From RGIG8050 sp045588915 (lineage in GTDB: Bacteria; Bacillota; Clostridia; Christensenellales; UBA1242), in assembly GCA_045588915.1 (NCBI GenBank), contig JAZNFA010000008.1, positions 62,001 to 126,000 of the forward strand: DNA of 64,000 bases, read 5' to 3'. Under the pieces are notes generated by a model. The model had not been told where the DNA came from. It did no database searches and saw only the letters and a list, made by a program, of their open reading frames with translations. A program made the translations under genes and the position numbers. Shown here in pieces: positions 51,562 to 60,548 of this stretch; position 1 is the stretch's first letter; each line of letters opens with the position of its first letter.

Positions 51562-52731
51562 ATGTATGACGCAGATTCAATAATACAACAGGATAATTTA
51601 CAGGATAATTTAGTTGATAATGAACGAGTGAAAAAAGAAATTGAAAATACTGCATCTCATAAAAAACAGACCGATAATTTTATTACAGAAATCAAACCAC
51701 AAAAAGAACGCATCGAATGGATTGTTGTCTTGCGAGCCTTTGCTTGTATGGCAGTGGTAATGATACACGTTATCGGTGATTATTATTCTAATTTTCAGTA
51801 TGATAATACAAATCAATATGAAATAGTACGTGCATTCATTAATCAAGTTTTATTACAGCCTTTTATACGTTATGCCGTTCCTGTCTTTATTATGATTTCT
51901 GGATGTTTATTGTTAAATCCTCAGCGAAATGTAACAATTAATAAGCTAGTTAAATATATTATTAGGACAATCATATTGCTTGTCTTATTGTTACTTTTTA
52001 GTTCATTAATGTTTAATCTAAAAAAGGAAATTTTTTATGATATGCCTAGTTTTATTAAATGGATTAAATATAGTATCAAAATGTTTGTGTCTTGTTTAAT
52101 CATAGATTTAAATACTTTCGCTTTGGCTTGGTATCCACCGATGTTAATCGGATTGTATCTTTTAACTCCTATATTAAGAATATTTACCAAACACGCAAAA
52201 CCTGAAACAGTTTCCTTTGTTTTAATTACTTTGTTCATTTGTTCTTGTGTGATTCCTACGGTGAATGTTTATTTTAATTTAAACATAATTAATTTTTCCG
52301 AGGTTAGCAGTGTTGTATTTTTATATCTAATTGGATATTATATAGTCCATACTAATTTGATTAAAAACACTTATATTTATCTTGGTGGAATAATTGGATT
52401 TATTTGCTATTTTATTGCTAGTTATTTTGGAGTTTCACATCAATTAGATATGTTTATGATTTTAGAATCAATGATGATTTTTAAATTGTTTTCAAGCTCT
52501 AAAATAAAAATAAAAAACAATAAAATAATTAATTGTATATCTAAATATAGTTTGGGGATTTTTCTAACTCATTGTTTTTGGATGAAGTTTTTCGCAAAAA
52601 TAAACATATATTTTACAATATTTCCAATATTTATTGGTGAATTTCTTTATTGGGCATATATTTTAATAATTTCACTTGTTACAAGCATGATTCTCTATCG
52701 TTTGCCTTTAATTAAAAAATTGTTTAAATAA
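51562..52731 (+). CDS. Acyltransferase family 3 membrane protein, copy 2
   Basis: The 389-residue paralogue of the preceding gene has the same layout: cytoplasmic tail with KPQKERIEWIV, the motif LRAFACMAVVMIHVIG and about ten membrane segments, ending in the same RLPLIKKLFK tail. The extended -10 element TGATATAGT ends five bases before the ATG, so this copy has its own promoter and no leader. Both genes probably acetylate a surface glycan with different sites or substrates. Confidence 0.85.
   Translation: MYDADSIIQQDNLQDNLVDNERVKKEIENTASHKKQTDNFITEIKPQKERIEWIVVLRAFACMAVVMIHVIGDYYSNFQYDNTNQYEIVRAFINQVLLQPFIRYAVPVFIMISGCLLLNPQRNVTINKLVKYIIRTIILLVLLLLFSSLMFNLKKEIFYDMPSFIKWIKYSIKMFVSCLIIDLNTFALAWYPPMLIGLYLLTPILRIFTKHAKPETVSFVLITLFICSCVIPTVNVYFNLNIINFSEVSSVVFLYLIGYYIVHTNLIKNTYIYLGGIIGFICYFIASYFGVSHQLDMFMILESMMIFKLFSSSKIKIKNNKIINCISKYSLGIFLTHCFWMKFFAKINIYFTIFPIFIGEFLYWAYILIISLVTSMILYRLPLIKKLFK
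51661..51771 (+). repeat. 111-bp near-identical block in acyltransferase copy 2
   Basis: The partner of 50519-50629 (110/111 identical). Recent gene conversion, or recombination in a larger gene family, would explain the sharp edges. Confidence 0.9.
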
Positions 52732-52770
52732 AGATTTCTATTCTTTAAATTTATGATAACATGTTAATGT

Positions 52771-53616
52771 ATGGAAAATACTATTAAACCTCAAATCAAT
52801 ATTAACTGGTTTCCGGGACATATGGCCCAAACCTTGAAAATGATTGACGTCGAATTGAAAAACTGTGATGCAATTATTTATGTGGTTGACGCGCGTTGTC
52901 CTCGTTCATGTATCAATCCACAGTTCGATGATTTTGTTGGACGTAAACCAGTTTTGTTTGTTCTTAATAAAATTGATTTAGCGCCGAATGGAGTCAAGGA
53001 ACGCTTCATCCAGTCATTACAATTAAAAACGCCTTATGATGTTATTACGCGTAATTCAGTAAAGAGTGGTGGAACGCAACCTGTTATTAATGCTTTACAA
53101 AAACTATTAGCTGAACGTATTAAAGCTAAACTTGCTCATGGTATTACAAAGACTTTACGTGTTGCTGTGATAGGCGTAACTAACTGTGGTAAATCAACTT
53201 TTATCAACAATATGACAAATAAAGGAAAAACACAAACTGGCAATCGTCCTGGTGTAACACGTACTAAACAATGGGTATCAATTACTGATAATTTATGGTT
53301 GTTGGATACACCAGGAACTCTGTGGCCGTCCTTTACCAATCAACAAATTGCACGTAATTTAGCCTATGTGGGATCGATTAAAGATGACATCCTGGATATT
53401 GTATTGTTAAGTCAATCATTACTTGCTGATTTGAACAAATTACAACCTGAGGCTATTTTAAGCCGTTTTGGTGTGGCTTCATTTGAGGAAATCGCAAAAA
53501 AGCGAGGCTGTTTGTTACGTGGTGGTGTTTTAGATACTTTGCGTGCGGCTAAGATAATCTTAACAGAATTTCGCGATGGCAAGATTGGCAAATTTAATTT
53601 GGATAAATTGTTATGA
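52771..53616 (+). CDS. rbgA: Ribosome biogenesis GTPase (RbgA/YlqF)
   Basis: The 281-residue GTPase acts late in 50S assembly. It is circularly permuted as in the family: FPGHMAQTLKMID at the start, G4 NKIDL (about 71-75), then the P-loop GVTNCGKSTF (about 135) and G3 DTPGTLWP. The P-loop has Thr-Asn-Cys where most have Pro-Asn-Val. Its stop overlaps the yraN start as ATGATAA. Confidence 0.92.
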   Translation: MENTIKPQININWFPGHMAQTLKMIDVELKNCDAIIYVVDARCPRSCINPQFDDFVGRKPVLFVLNKIDLAPNGVKERFIQSLQLKTPYDVITRNSVKSGGTQPVINALQKLLAERIKAKLAHGITKTLRVAVIGVTNCGKSTFINNMTNKGKTQTGNRPGVTRTKQWVSITDNLWLLDTPGTLWPSFTNQQIARNLAYVGSIKDDILDIVLLSQSLLADLNKLQPEAILSRFGVASFEEIAKKRGCLLRGGVLDTLRAAKIILTEFRDGKIGKFNLDKLL

Positions 53617-53969
53617 TAAACCATCAAACTTTGAATCAGCAGTTTGGACAGTATGGCGAAGATTTAGCAATTCAGTTTTGTCGTCAGCAAAAATATAAAA
53701 TATTAAAACGTAATTATCGTTGTCGTTTTGGCGAAATCGATATCATTGCCCAGCAAGATAACGTCCTGCATTTTATTGAAGTAAAGAATCGCACGAAAAA
53801 TTTAATTCCTGGACGTTATGCAGTTAACAAAAATAAACAACGCCATATTAGGCAAAGTGCACAAAATTATTTGTTAGAAAATCAATTAACAAATGAATAT
53901 ATGGTTTCTTTTGATGTAATTGAAATTACAGATGGAAAATTAGAATTTTTGGAAAATTGTTTTTATTAA
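53613..53969 (+). CDS. yraN: YraN/UPF0102 family nuclease-like protein
   Basis: The 118-residue protein has GQYGEDLAIQF, RNYRCRFGEIDIIAQ and FIEVKNR, the D...ExK pattern of the PD-(D/E)XK nuclease fold. The family's role is uncertain, probably in DNA repair or recombination. It is coupled to rbgA and its 3' end overlaps holB by four bases. Confidence 0.92.
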   Translation: MINHQTLNQQFGQYGEDLAIQFCRQQKYKILKRNYRCRFGEIDIIAQQDNVLHFIEVKNRTKNLIPGRYAVNKNKQRHIRQSAQNYLLENQLTNEYMVSFDVIEITDGKLEFLENCFY

Positions 53970-54622
53970 AACAGTTCTATTAATAATAAATCAAAAGCGT
54001 AAGTCGCGTTACAGTTTGCGTTGATGTTACGTGTAATCTTTGCCAAGGCATTATAAAGTGCTAGTTTTTTTTGTGTTGGAAAATTTGCTTTTTTTAATTC
54101 TCGATTTAATGCATCAAGTGCTAGGATGAAGTTTTCAGGTTTGGTTAAGATAGGTAAATAATTCATTGCAGTCTCTATTTTAGTTGCATTGATTATACTG
54201 TGAGCTGCCGTTGCAATAGCTGTGGTGTCTGGGTTATTTCTTGCAATTTCTTTTAATGTTTGGTTGTTTGTTGTCTTGTGATAATACGTAATACAACGGC
54301 TACGAATGGTGGGGAGGATTCTGTCTAGGTTTTGACATAAAAACAATACAGTGCAATCAGAAGCTTCCTCAATCGTTTTTAATAATTTGTTTTGAGCATT
54401 AGTATTCATAAGTTCAGCTTGAAAAACGATAAATAATTTTTTGTCGGAAATTGATGCTAAGTTAAATTGATTAATCATTTCATTGATGACATCAACAGTT
54501 ATTTCTTTCTTGTCGCTGTGTTTGCTAATGTGAAATACATCACTAGGGTTATAAGTTTTTGCATATTCTAAAACTGCTTGTTCCGTGCTGACAGGGTCGG
54601 TAGTAACAATTAAGTAATTCAT
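53966..54622 (-). CDS. holB: DNA polymerase III delta' subunit, short form
   Basis: The 218-residue protein has AELMNTNAQNKLLKTIEEAS, LFLCQNLDRILPTIRSRC, the sensor-like segment and SRC arginine finger of clamp-loader delta' proteins. No Walker A and no zinc-finger Cys cluster are present, and it is about 100 residues shorter than usual. It is coupled to tmk, a common Bacillota pair. Confidence 0.85.
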   Translation of the reverse strand: MNYLIVTTDPVSTEQAVLEYAKTYNPSDVFHISKHSDKKEITVDVINEMINQFNLASISDKKLFIVFQAELMNTNAQNKLLKTIEEASDCTVLFLCQNLDRILPTIRSRCITYYHKTTNNQTLKEIARNNPDTTAIATAAHSIINATKIETAMNYLPILTKPENFILALDALNRELKKANFPTQKKLALYNALAKITRNINANCNATYAFDLLLIELF

Positions 54623-55287
54623 TAAATCTCCAAAATTGTTTTAATTTTTTCGTGAATTTCATCTGGTGTTAAAATTTCGTCAAACTTATTTAAGCATTGA
54701 ACATTCGACCACCCAAAAATTTCACTGGCTTCTAATCCAGCGTTATAAGCATTTGACAAATGATTATAACTTGCTTCGTGGATATCTTTGTCAAATTCTT
54801 CGCCAATTTTTAATTGTTCGCGTTTGCTAATGAGTTCCATTGCTTTAGCTGCTGGTAGGTCGATAAAAATAACTTTATCCGTACGTGGTAATTTTAAAAC
54901 ATTAAACTCAAAATCGTCTACCCAGCGTATAAAAGTTTCACGCTCTTTACGACCTTGAATTTTGCCAGCTTGGTGTAACATATTTGACTGTACATAACGG
55001 TCAAATAAAATAATTGAATCTGGTTTTAATTCCTTTAATAATTTTGTCATTTTGCAAATACGATCAGCAGCATATAAGGTACTAGCTTGATAAGCATCTA
55101 ACACATTTGGATCATCGCCAAATTCACCAGACAAATACATTTTGATTGGACCTGAACTTGGGCTGTCATAGTCAGGGAAAGAGACGATATGTACATCGGC
55201 ACCTTGTCCTTTTAAATAGTCATAAAGTTTTTTAATTTGAGTTTTCTTACCAGAACCATCAGTTCCTTCAATTGCATATAATTTCAT
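54622..55287 (-). CDS. tmk: Thymidylate kinase
   Basis: The 221-residue kinase makes dTDP from dTMP. P-loop IEGTDGSGKKTQIKKL, the substrate motif LFDRYVQSNM, and the LID region are present. This is the housekeeping copy; the divergent kinase at 7504-8121 belongs to the accessory cluster. It shares one base with holB. Confidence 0.94.
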   Translation of the reverse strand: MKLYAIEGTDGSGKKTQIKKLYDYLKGQGADVHIVSFPDYDSPSSGPIKMYLSGEFGDDPNVLDAYQASTLYAADRICKMTKLLKELKPDSIILFDRYVQSNMLHQAGKIQGRKERETFIRWVDDFEFNVLKLPRTDKVIFIDLPAAKAMELISKREQLKIGEEFDKDIHEASYNHLSNAYNAGLEASEIFGWSNVQCLNKFDEILTPDEIHEKIKTILEI

Positions 55288-55319
55288 AACTCACATATTG
55301 TAAAGCATATTTATGGAAA

Positions 55320-55892
55320 ATGACAGCGATTTTTTTTCTGTTGATGATTGCGTCGTGTGTGTGGTTGTTGTTTAAAAACCCAAATGCAATTTTAGCAACT
55401 TCACTAAGTGCCGTAAATGAATCGCTTTCTCTTGCTGTTACATTGGCTTCAATTTATATTTTTTGGATGGCAATTGTGGAAATTGCTACACGCGCAGGTT
55501 TGATTGAAAAAATTGCAAAGCTGTTAAAAAAACCGATTAAGTTTTTGTTTGGGGAACAGACAGAAGAGGTTAATGCTTATATTGCAACTAACATAGCTGC
55601 CAATATGATTGGTGCCTCTGGGGCAGCTACGCCAGCGGCAATTAATGCTATTGAAAAGATGTCAACACCAGAACAAACAAAAGCATCACCTCCGATGATA
55701 ATGTTGTTTATCTTGGCTGCAACATCGTTACAACTGATTCCAACAACAATTATTGGTATTTTGCAAGCTCACGATAGCATAGACGCTGCTTGGATAATTT
55801 TACCAACGTTGATTGTTTCATTTGTGTCAACAGTGCTTGGAATTTTTTTGGTTAAAATATTTTGTCGCAAACGACAAAAAGGAGAGAAGTAA
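55320..55892 (+). CDS. spmA: Spore maturation protein A
   Basis: The 190-residue membrane protein has the nucleoside-recognition-type core (TNIAANMIGASGAATPAAIN) found in SpmA, which is needed for dehydration of the spore core in Bacillus. It has about four or five membrane segments. Its stop overlaps the spmB start as TAATG. Confidence 0.92.
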   Translation: MTAIFFLLMIASCVWLLFKNPNAILATSLSAVNESLSLAVTLASIYIFWMAIVEIATRAGLIEKIAKLLKKPIKFLFGEQTEEVNAYIATNIAANMIGASGAATPAAINAIEKMSTPEQTKASPPMIMLFILAATSLQLIPTTIIGILQAHDSIDAAWIILPTLIVSFVSTVLGIFLVKIFCRKRQKGEK

Positions 55893-56398
55893 TGGAGTTG
55901 TACATAATTCCAGTATTTATTATTTTTATCTTTGTTTTTGCTTGTTTTAAAAATACAGATGCTTATGGTGGCTTTGTAAAAGGCGCTAAGGATGCCGTTA
56001 CGTTAATCTTTGATATTTTGCCATACATCGTTGCTATCTTGGTAGCTGTTAAACTATTTGAAGCTTCGGGGCTGTTAAAAGCTATTTGTGATTTGCTTGC
56101 ACCGGTTTTTACATTTTTAGGTGTGCCTCCAGAGTTAGCTCATTTTATGTTTTTAAAACCATTTAGTGGCGCAGGGTCAATTGCCTTGTTTGATGAGATA
56201 GTTTGTACTTATGGACCAGACAGTTATATCACACGGGTAGCAAGTATTATAGCCGGAAGCAGTGATACAGTTTTTTACATTGCTACAATATATTTTTCAA
56301 AAACCAACATAAAAAAATTAGGAATCGCAATTCCTATTTCTTTGTTTTGTACGTTCTTTTCTGGCATACTTGCATCGTGGGTTTGTCGTATTTTTTAA
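55892..56398 (+). CDS. spmB: Spore maturation protein B
   Basis: The 168-residue membrane protein has FMFLKPFSGAGSIALFDEIV and IAGSSDTVFYIATIYF, typical SpmB motifs. AAAGGAGAG sets the ATG at 55892. It is followed within two bases by the tRNA-Phe fragment where the mobile element starts. Confidence 0.93.
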   Translation: MELYIIPVFIIFIFVFACFKNTDAYGGFVKGAKDAVTLIFDILPYIVAILVAVKLFEASGLLKAICDLLAPVFTFLGVPPELAHFMFLKPFSGAGSIALFDEIVCTYGPDSYITRVASIIAGSSDTVFYIATIYFSKTNIKKLGIAIPISLFCTFFSGILASWVCRIF

Positions 56399-56399
56399 G

Positions 56400-56449
56400 T
56401 GGTGCCTTCGCGCGGAATCGAACCACGGACACAAGGATTTTCAGTCCCA
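56400..56449 (-). mobile_element. Attachment-site remnant: 3' half of a tRNA-Phe gene
   Basis: On the minus strand the last 50 bases of a tRNA are present: GGGACTGAAAATCC (anticodon arm, GAA = Phe), variable loop, T arm CGTGG-TTCGATT-CCGCG, acceptor CGAAGGC, A and CCA. The D arm and the 5' acceptor strand are missing, as the bases beyond 56450 do not fit. With an integrase gene 100 bases away this is the half-site left when an element integrates into a tRNA. Confidence 0.85.
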
Positions 56450-56553
56450 AAAATTTTGAATTTTTCAATATACTGTATGTTTTGATAATTTTTTATAGCA
56501 ATATATTGTATTTAAAAAATAATTGTTGTGAATTTTTTTCGTCAAATTTTTCG

Positions 56554-57852
56554 TCAAAATTCAGGGTATAAATCATTCCATATGTTTAGGATATCTTCTT
56601 TTGTAATTGTAATATCGAATGTTGTATAAGTGTCATATGTTTGGTTAATACTTGCGTGTCCTAATAAATATTGTTGTCGTTTTGCATCTGTACCCAAGTA
56701 ATAAGTGTTACTTGAAAATGTATGGCGCAAGCTATGTGTTGTTTTATCTTTTATTCCAATACTTTCTAAATATCGACTAATTTTTAAGGACATTGCGTGT
56801 GGTGTAATTTTAAACATATATTGCCAGTCATTTTTAATTAAATCAAAAAAAGATTTTGATAATGGTATGTATGTTTTTTGTACTCCAGAAAATTCTGTTT
56901 TCTTTCGTGTTATTTCAACAAATTGTTTTTCTGTGTTTAGTTGTGCTGTAAATGCTTCTTCTAATCGACAACCAGTTAATAAATAAAACAAAATTTCTTT
57001 GCTAAAAATTGAATTATCTAAATTTGCTTTTAATATCTTTTGTTCTTCAATGTTAAGCCATGTTCTTTTTTTGCTACAGCGTTTTTGTGAAAATGGATTT
57101 TTTAATGTTAAGATTGGGTTTCTTGTTAAAGTACCTTTTTCAAATTCTTCTTCAAAAATATGTTTTATCATAAAATAACAATAAGCACCTGTACGGTGTG
57201 TTTTGAATTTTGATAAAAATTCAATAATGTTTTCTTTGTCATACATAGTTATTGGTTTTTTTAATTGCTTAAGATATTTTAATGTTTGTTGGTATTTAAT
57301 CGCAGAAGCAGATTTAATTTGTTTGGTTTTTACTTTGTTTAAAATGATTTTATCATAATAATTTTCGGCTAGGTTATATAAACTTGTATATTTAATTGAT
57401 TGATTTTTGTTTATGCTTTTTTTAAGTTCCTTTTTGTACTCAGTGATTCTTTTACTTAAATTATCAATATTATTATCTATGAGATAGTGTTTTACTCCTG
57501 CAATCATTTTTTTCCATTCATAACGACCATCTTTACGCTGATAAACATTTTTAATTTTTTCAATTCTTTTCATTGTTTGTAAATTCTCCTTATTAAAAAT
57601 TTCTTTTGGAGAATTCGAATATGTTTTTATTGATTTGTCAAAGTTCGTGCCCGATACTAGATTCCCGTAATTATCATATTCAAAATATTTTAATTTTAAT
57701 GGCGAATGTATGGGCAAGTTTGAATCACTGATGACCATTCCTATTTTTTCAAAAGCTGCTATAATTTGGGGTGTTATAGCAGTGATAATGGCTGGTGTGA
57801 TTTCTTTTAATAAATCTTCGCCAATTTTAATAATAATATCTTTTTCATCCAT
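56554..57852 (-). CDS. Tyrosine recombinase (phage-type integrase)
   Basis: The 432-residue protein has an N-terminal arm-binding part (YQRKDGRYEWKKMIAG), a core-binding domain and a C-terminal catalytic domain with the Arg in LLTGCRLEEAF, HSLRHTFSS (His and Arg), LLGHASINQTYDTY (His and the nucleophilic Tyr). It reads toward the tRNA remnant and would insert and excise the element. No excisionase is obvious nearby. Confidence 0.93.
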   Translation of the reverse strand: MDEKDIIIKIGEDLLKEITPAIITAITPQIIAAFEKIGMVISDSNLPIHSPLKLKYFEYDNYGNLVSGTNFDKSIKTYSNSPKEIFNKENLQTMKRIEKIKNVYQRKDGRYEWKKMIAGVKHYLIDNNIDNLSKRITEYKKELKKSINKNQSIKYTSLYNLAENYYDKIILNKVKTKQIKSASAIKYQQTLKYLKQLKKPITMYDKENIIEFLSKFKTHRTGAYCYFMIKHIFEEEFEKGTLTRNPILTLKNPFSQKRCSKKRTWLNIEEQKILKANLDNSIFSKEILFYLLTGCRLEEAFTAQLNTEKQFVEITRKKTEFSGVQKTYIPLSKSFFDLIKNDWQYMFKITPHAMSLKISRYLESIGIKDKTTHSLRHTFSSNTYYLGTDAKRQQYLLGHASINQTYDTYTTFDITITKEDILNIWNDLYPEF

Positions 57853-57905
57853 TGATAAAAGAATATTATTTTAGGCGTAGAGATTAAATAGTAATGAAAA
57901 AATTT

Positions 57906-58325
57906 TTATCCAATTTTTGATTTATCTTTTTGCTTATTGTTCATACCACGTTCAACGGCTTGTGCAATAATACTGTTTGATTTTGTGTCTTGCAAGCCAT
58001 CTATGTAAGCCATAACTTTGGCTTGTTGTAATTCGTCTAAACTTTCGATACGACTTAATAGAGTGGAATTAACGGCTTTATTTACGGTGTTTGTTTCTTT
58101 GTTTGTTGTTGGCGTTTCTCGTCCTACAAGATAATCGACTGAAACGTTAAAATAATTAGCAATTTTAATTAATGCATCTGTTCCAGGTTTTGAATTATGA
58201 TTTCTCCAATTTTGAATTGATGTACGACTTAATCCAATTTCCATTTCTAGGGGGTAATCACCTTTATTTGTGCTACTAAATAAATTTAATATTCTATTTA
58301 TTATTTCTATGTTTTCTTCTTTCAT
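57906..58325 (-). CDS. XRE-family repressor of the integrative element
   Basis: The 139-residue protein has a helix-turn-helix domain (EIGLSRTSIQNWRNHNSKPG, then ALIKIANYFNVSVDYLVGRE, about residues 26-70) and a C-terminal tail without a peptidase domain. AAAAGGAG precedes the ATG. It is divergent from the membrane-protein operon, so it probably controls that operon and itself, like phage CI-type repressors. Confidence 0.9.
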   Translation of the reverse strand: MKEENIEIINRILNLFSSTNKGDYPLEMEIGLSRTSIQNWRNHNSKPGTDALIKIANYFNVSVDYLVGRETPTTNKETNTVNKAVNSTLLSRIESLDELQQAKVMAYIDGLQDTKSNSIIAQAVERGMNNKQKDKSKIG

Positions 58326-58406
58326 GATTACTCCTTTTTATAAAAATATTGTAAAAGTATTTGCTATATTTATATATTTATTGTAATATATAATTAAGCA
58401 ACGCAA

Positions 58407-58525
58407 CTCGTCGTTGTGCAACACTGCTGGAATAAAAAATAACTTTCGTTTTGCTTCGCACGAAAAATAAAAAATATACCCCAGCAGGTATTGTCAAACG
58501 CAATCAATATTAGCACAACGGCGAG
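58407..58525. repeat. Three-tier nested inverted repeat
   Basis: Outer stem: CTCGTCGTTGTGC (58407-58419) with GCACAACGGCGAG (58513-58525), 12 pairs and one G-U. Middle stem: CTGCTGG (58424-58430) with CCAGCAG (58481-58487). Inner stem: TTTCGT (58444-58449) with ACGAAA (58460-58465), with TGC/GCA inside. The stems are GC-rich in an AT-rich setting. It could be a structured RNA, a transfer or replication origin, or a regulatory DNA element. Confidence 0.7.
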
Positions 58526-58569
58526 CAAGTTGTCAATTTAAGGTGGGGGGATTATAAAGGGAGAATAAA

Positions 58570-60015
58570 GTGCGAACATTACAAACAGTTGGGATTTTAA
58601 GTTTATTTATTTTAGCGATTTTAGGTGTAGTCGTAGATATCGGCTATATTTTTTATTGTATTTTTGATACTTCTAAAACAGAAGATATTTTTTATATGTC
58701 AGACCAGACTCCAGTAGATTTAAAACAACAAGAAGATTTAACAGAAGATGAAATTGCATATTTTGAAGACCGTAAGTTATTTGAAGTAAATTTATATAGT
58801 AATGTTGAAACTAAAAAGAATAATGAAAAAACTGGTGTTGTTTTACAAGAATTAAAATTAAATTATTTTACAGACCAAACACTAAAAACAAACACAACTA
58901 TTTCAACCGGTATGCAATATGTAAGTGACTATAACGGAAAAAAAGGCTTATACACTTCACAAGGTAGTTATGTTGTAAATAATAATCCAACAGCTGGTGA
59001 AAACATTGCGGCAGTGATAACAAGCGCTGGATTGGAATATTTTGATATTTTGGGTAAATCATTAAATAGTTTAAAAGTTTCTTCTGGACATAAGAAATTT
59101 GAAAATGAAGAACAAGCAAATAACTATGTTTCACCGGATTTTAATTATTATGAAAAAATTAGTGATGGTGTAACCTGGGATGCTAAAGGTTTGCAAACAC
59201 AATTAAATCGTAAAACTGAATTTATTGTAAAAATCGGTGGTGAAGCATACAAAATGCGTTTAGATGGTTATGAAGATAATCGGTACGATAATCGTCCAAA
59301 TTGGTGGGAATATTTTGGTATTTGGAATTGGAGTAGAATAAATGATTACGGTGGTAAAGTAGATTATTACAACTGGGACATGGTGTTTGAAGACATTATG
59401 CACGCAGTATTAACAAATGATATGCAAACAGGTACTCATTATGGTGTTGTAAATTTAAGTAAATATTTTACAATTACACAACATTTTAATACTGAAGATA
59501 ACAAGTGGTATCCAGCAAGTGATGCCGATCAACAAGTTGCATATGCAGTTGTAAAATTTAATTACAATACGAAAGGTGCAATTTCAAATAAACAATCAAT
59601 ATTTGGTATCATAGCTGACGATTCACGTTTTGATTTAAGTGAAGTAGATTATGAAACTGACTATGGTCAACACAATGTAATTCTTGAATTATCGACTGCA
59701 AGTTTAGATAAACGATATTCGGAAATACACGGTGGTTATTTACTTTCAATGTCATTAGATTTACAACGTAAATTAAAAAATATGCCACCATATTATGTCA
59801 ATATTACAATTGATTTAAATCAAGAAATTAATGATAAAAAGATAGTTGGTTTAGATATAAATGCTTTTGATGGTTTCGAAATAAGAAAATTAACAATTAA
59901 AGGAAATCAAAAATTTTACTGTCTAGATAATAGTTTACGTAATACGAATATAAAAACGTTTAATATTTCTGAAACGGTAACTATTATCAATCAAAATTCA
60001 GGGGTGGAACTATGA
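58570..60015 (+). CDS. Membrane-anchored extracellular protein of the element
   Basis: The 481-residue protein has one N-terminal membrane segment (about 5-30) and a long outside part with no family I recognise, rich in Asn, Tyr and Asp. It contains Trp-rich DNRPNWWEYFGIWNWSRI near the middle. The start is GTG at 58570 after AAAGGGAGAA. It overlaps the next gene by four bases, so 58570-61438 is one operon. The role may be in surface display or in transfer of the element. Confidence 0.6.
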   Translation: MRTLQTVGILSLFILAILGVVVDIGYIFYCIFDTSKTEDIFYMSDQTPVDLKQQEDLTEDEIAYFEDRKLFEVNLYSNVETKKNNEKTGVVLQELKLNYFTDQTLKTNTTISTGMQYVSDYNGKKGLYTSQGSYVVNNNPTAGENIAAVITSAGLEYFDILGKSLNSLKVSSGHKKFENEEQANNYVSPDFNYYEKISDGVTWDAKGLQTQLNRKTEFIVKIGGEAYKMRLDGYEDNRYDNRPNWWEYFGIWNWSRINDYGGKVDYYNWDMVFEDIMHAVLTNDMQTGTHYGVVNLSKYFTITQHFNTEDNKWYPASDADQQVAYAVVKFNYNTKGAISNKQSIFGIIADDSRFDLSEVDYETDYGQHNVILELSTASLDKRYSEIHGGYLLSMSLDLQRKLKNMPPYYVNITIDLNQEINDKKIVGLDINAFDGFEIRKLTIKGNQKFYCLDNSLRNTNIKTFNISETVTIINQNSGVEL

Positions 60016-60548
60016 AAAAAATAATTATTTATATTTTGTGTGTTGGTTTTATTATATCCGGTCTTTATTGTGGTATTAAATGGTTTCAAGATGCACATCG
60101 TGAAAGTCATATTATAGGTTCATTAGAGGTTAACAATAAAAAAATGAAAGAAAATTTTATTTTTTCGAATGCTAAAAATGCAATCGTTTTTTATCACGAT
60201 GATTATGATGAAACTGAATTGTATTCTTTCACATCTGAATTAGAAGCAATTCCAACTTTTGATGGTAATAAAAAACAATATGAAATTATGTTAAATGACT
60301 ATTTGATTTTAGAGCCAACAATATTGTTCCGTATGGTGGCTTTCCGTGTTTTTATTAACTTTGTCGATGTAGATAGCAGTATTTTATGTGAAACATATTT
60401 TGATGTAGAAATAAAATTTTTAACAGATAAGACTGAATTCCGTATTGAAGTAACCGGTGACGAAGATCGTCAATACATTGAACGTTATATTGAATCAAAC
60501 GGTTTTGAGTTATATATCAATGAAATTTCAAAAGGAGTAGAAAAATGA
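60012..60548 (+). CDS. Small membrane-anchored protein of the element
   Basis: The 178-residue protein has an N-terminal membrane segment (about 3-23) and a predicted outside beta-rich part. No known motif is visible. It starts ATG, coupled by overlap to the previous gene and overlapping the next as ATGA. Confidence 0.6.
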   Translation: MKKIIIYILCVGFIISGLYCGIKWFQDAHRESHIIGSLEVNNKKMKENFIFSNAKNAIVFYHDDYDETELYSFTSELEAIPTFDGNKKQYEIMLNDYLILEPTILFRMVAFRVFINFVDVDSSILCETYFDVEIKFLTDKTEFRIEVTGDEDRQYIERYIESNGFELYINEISKGVEK

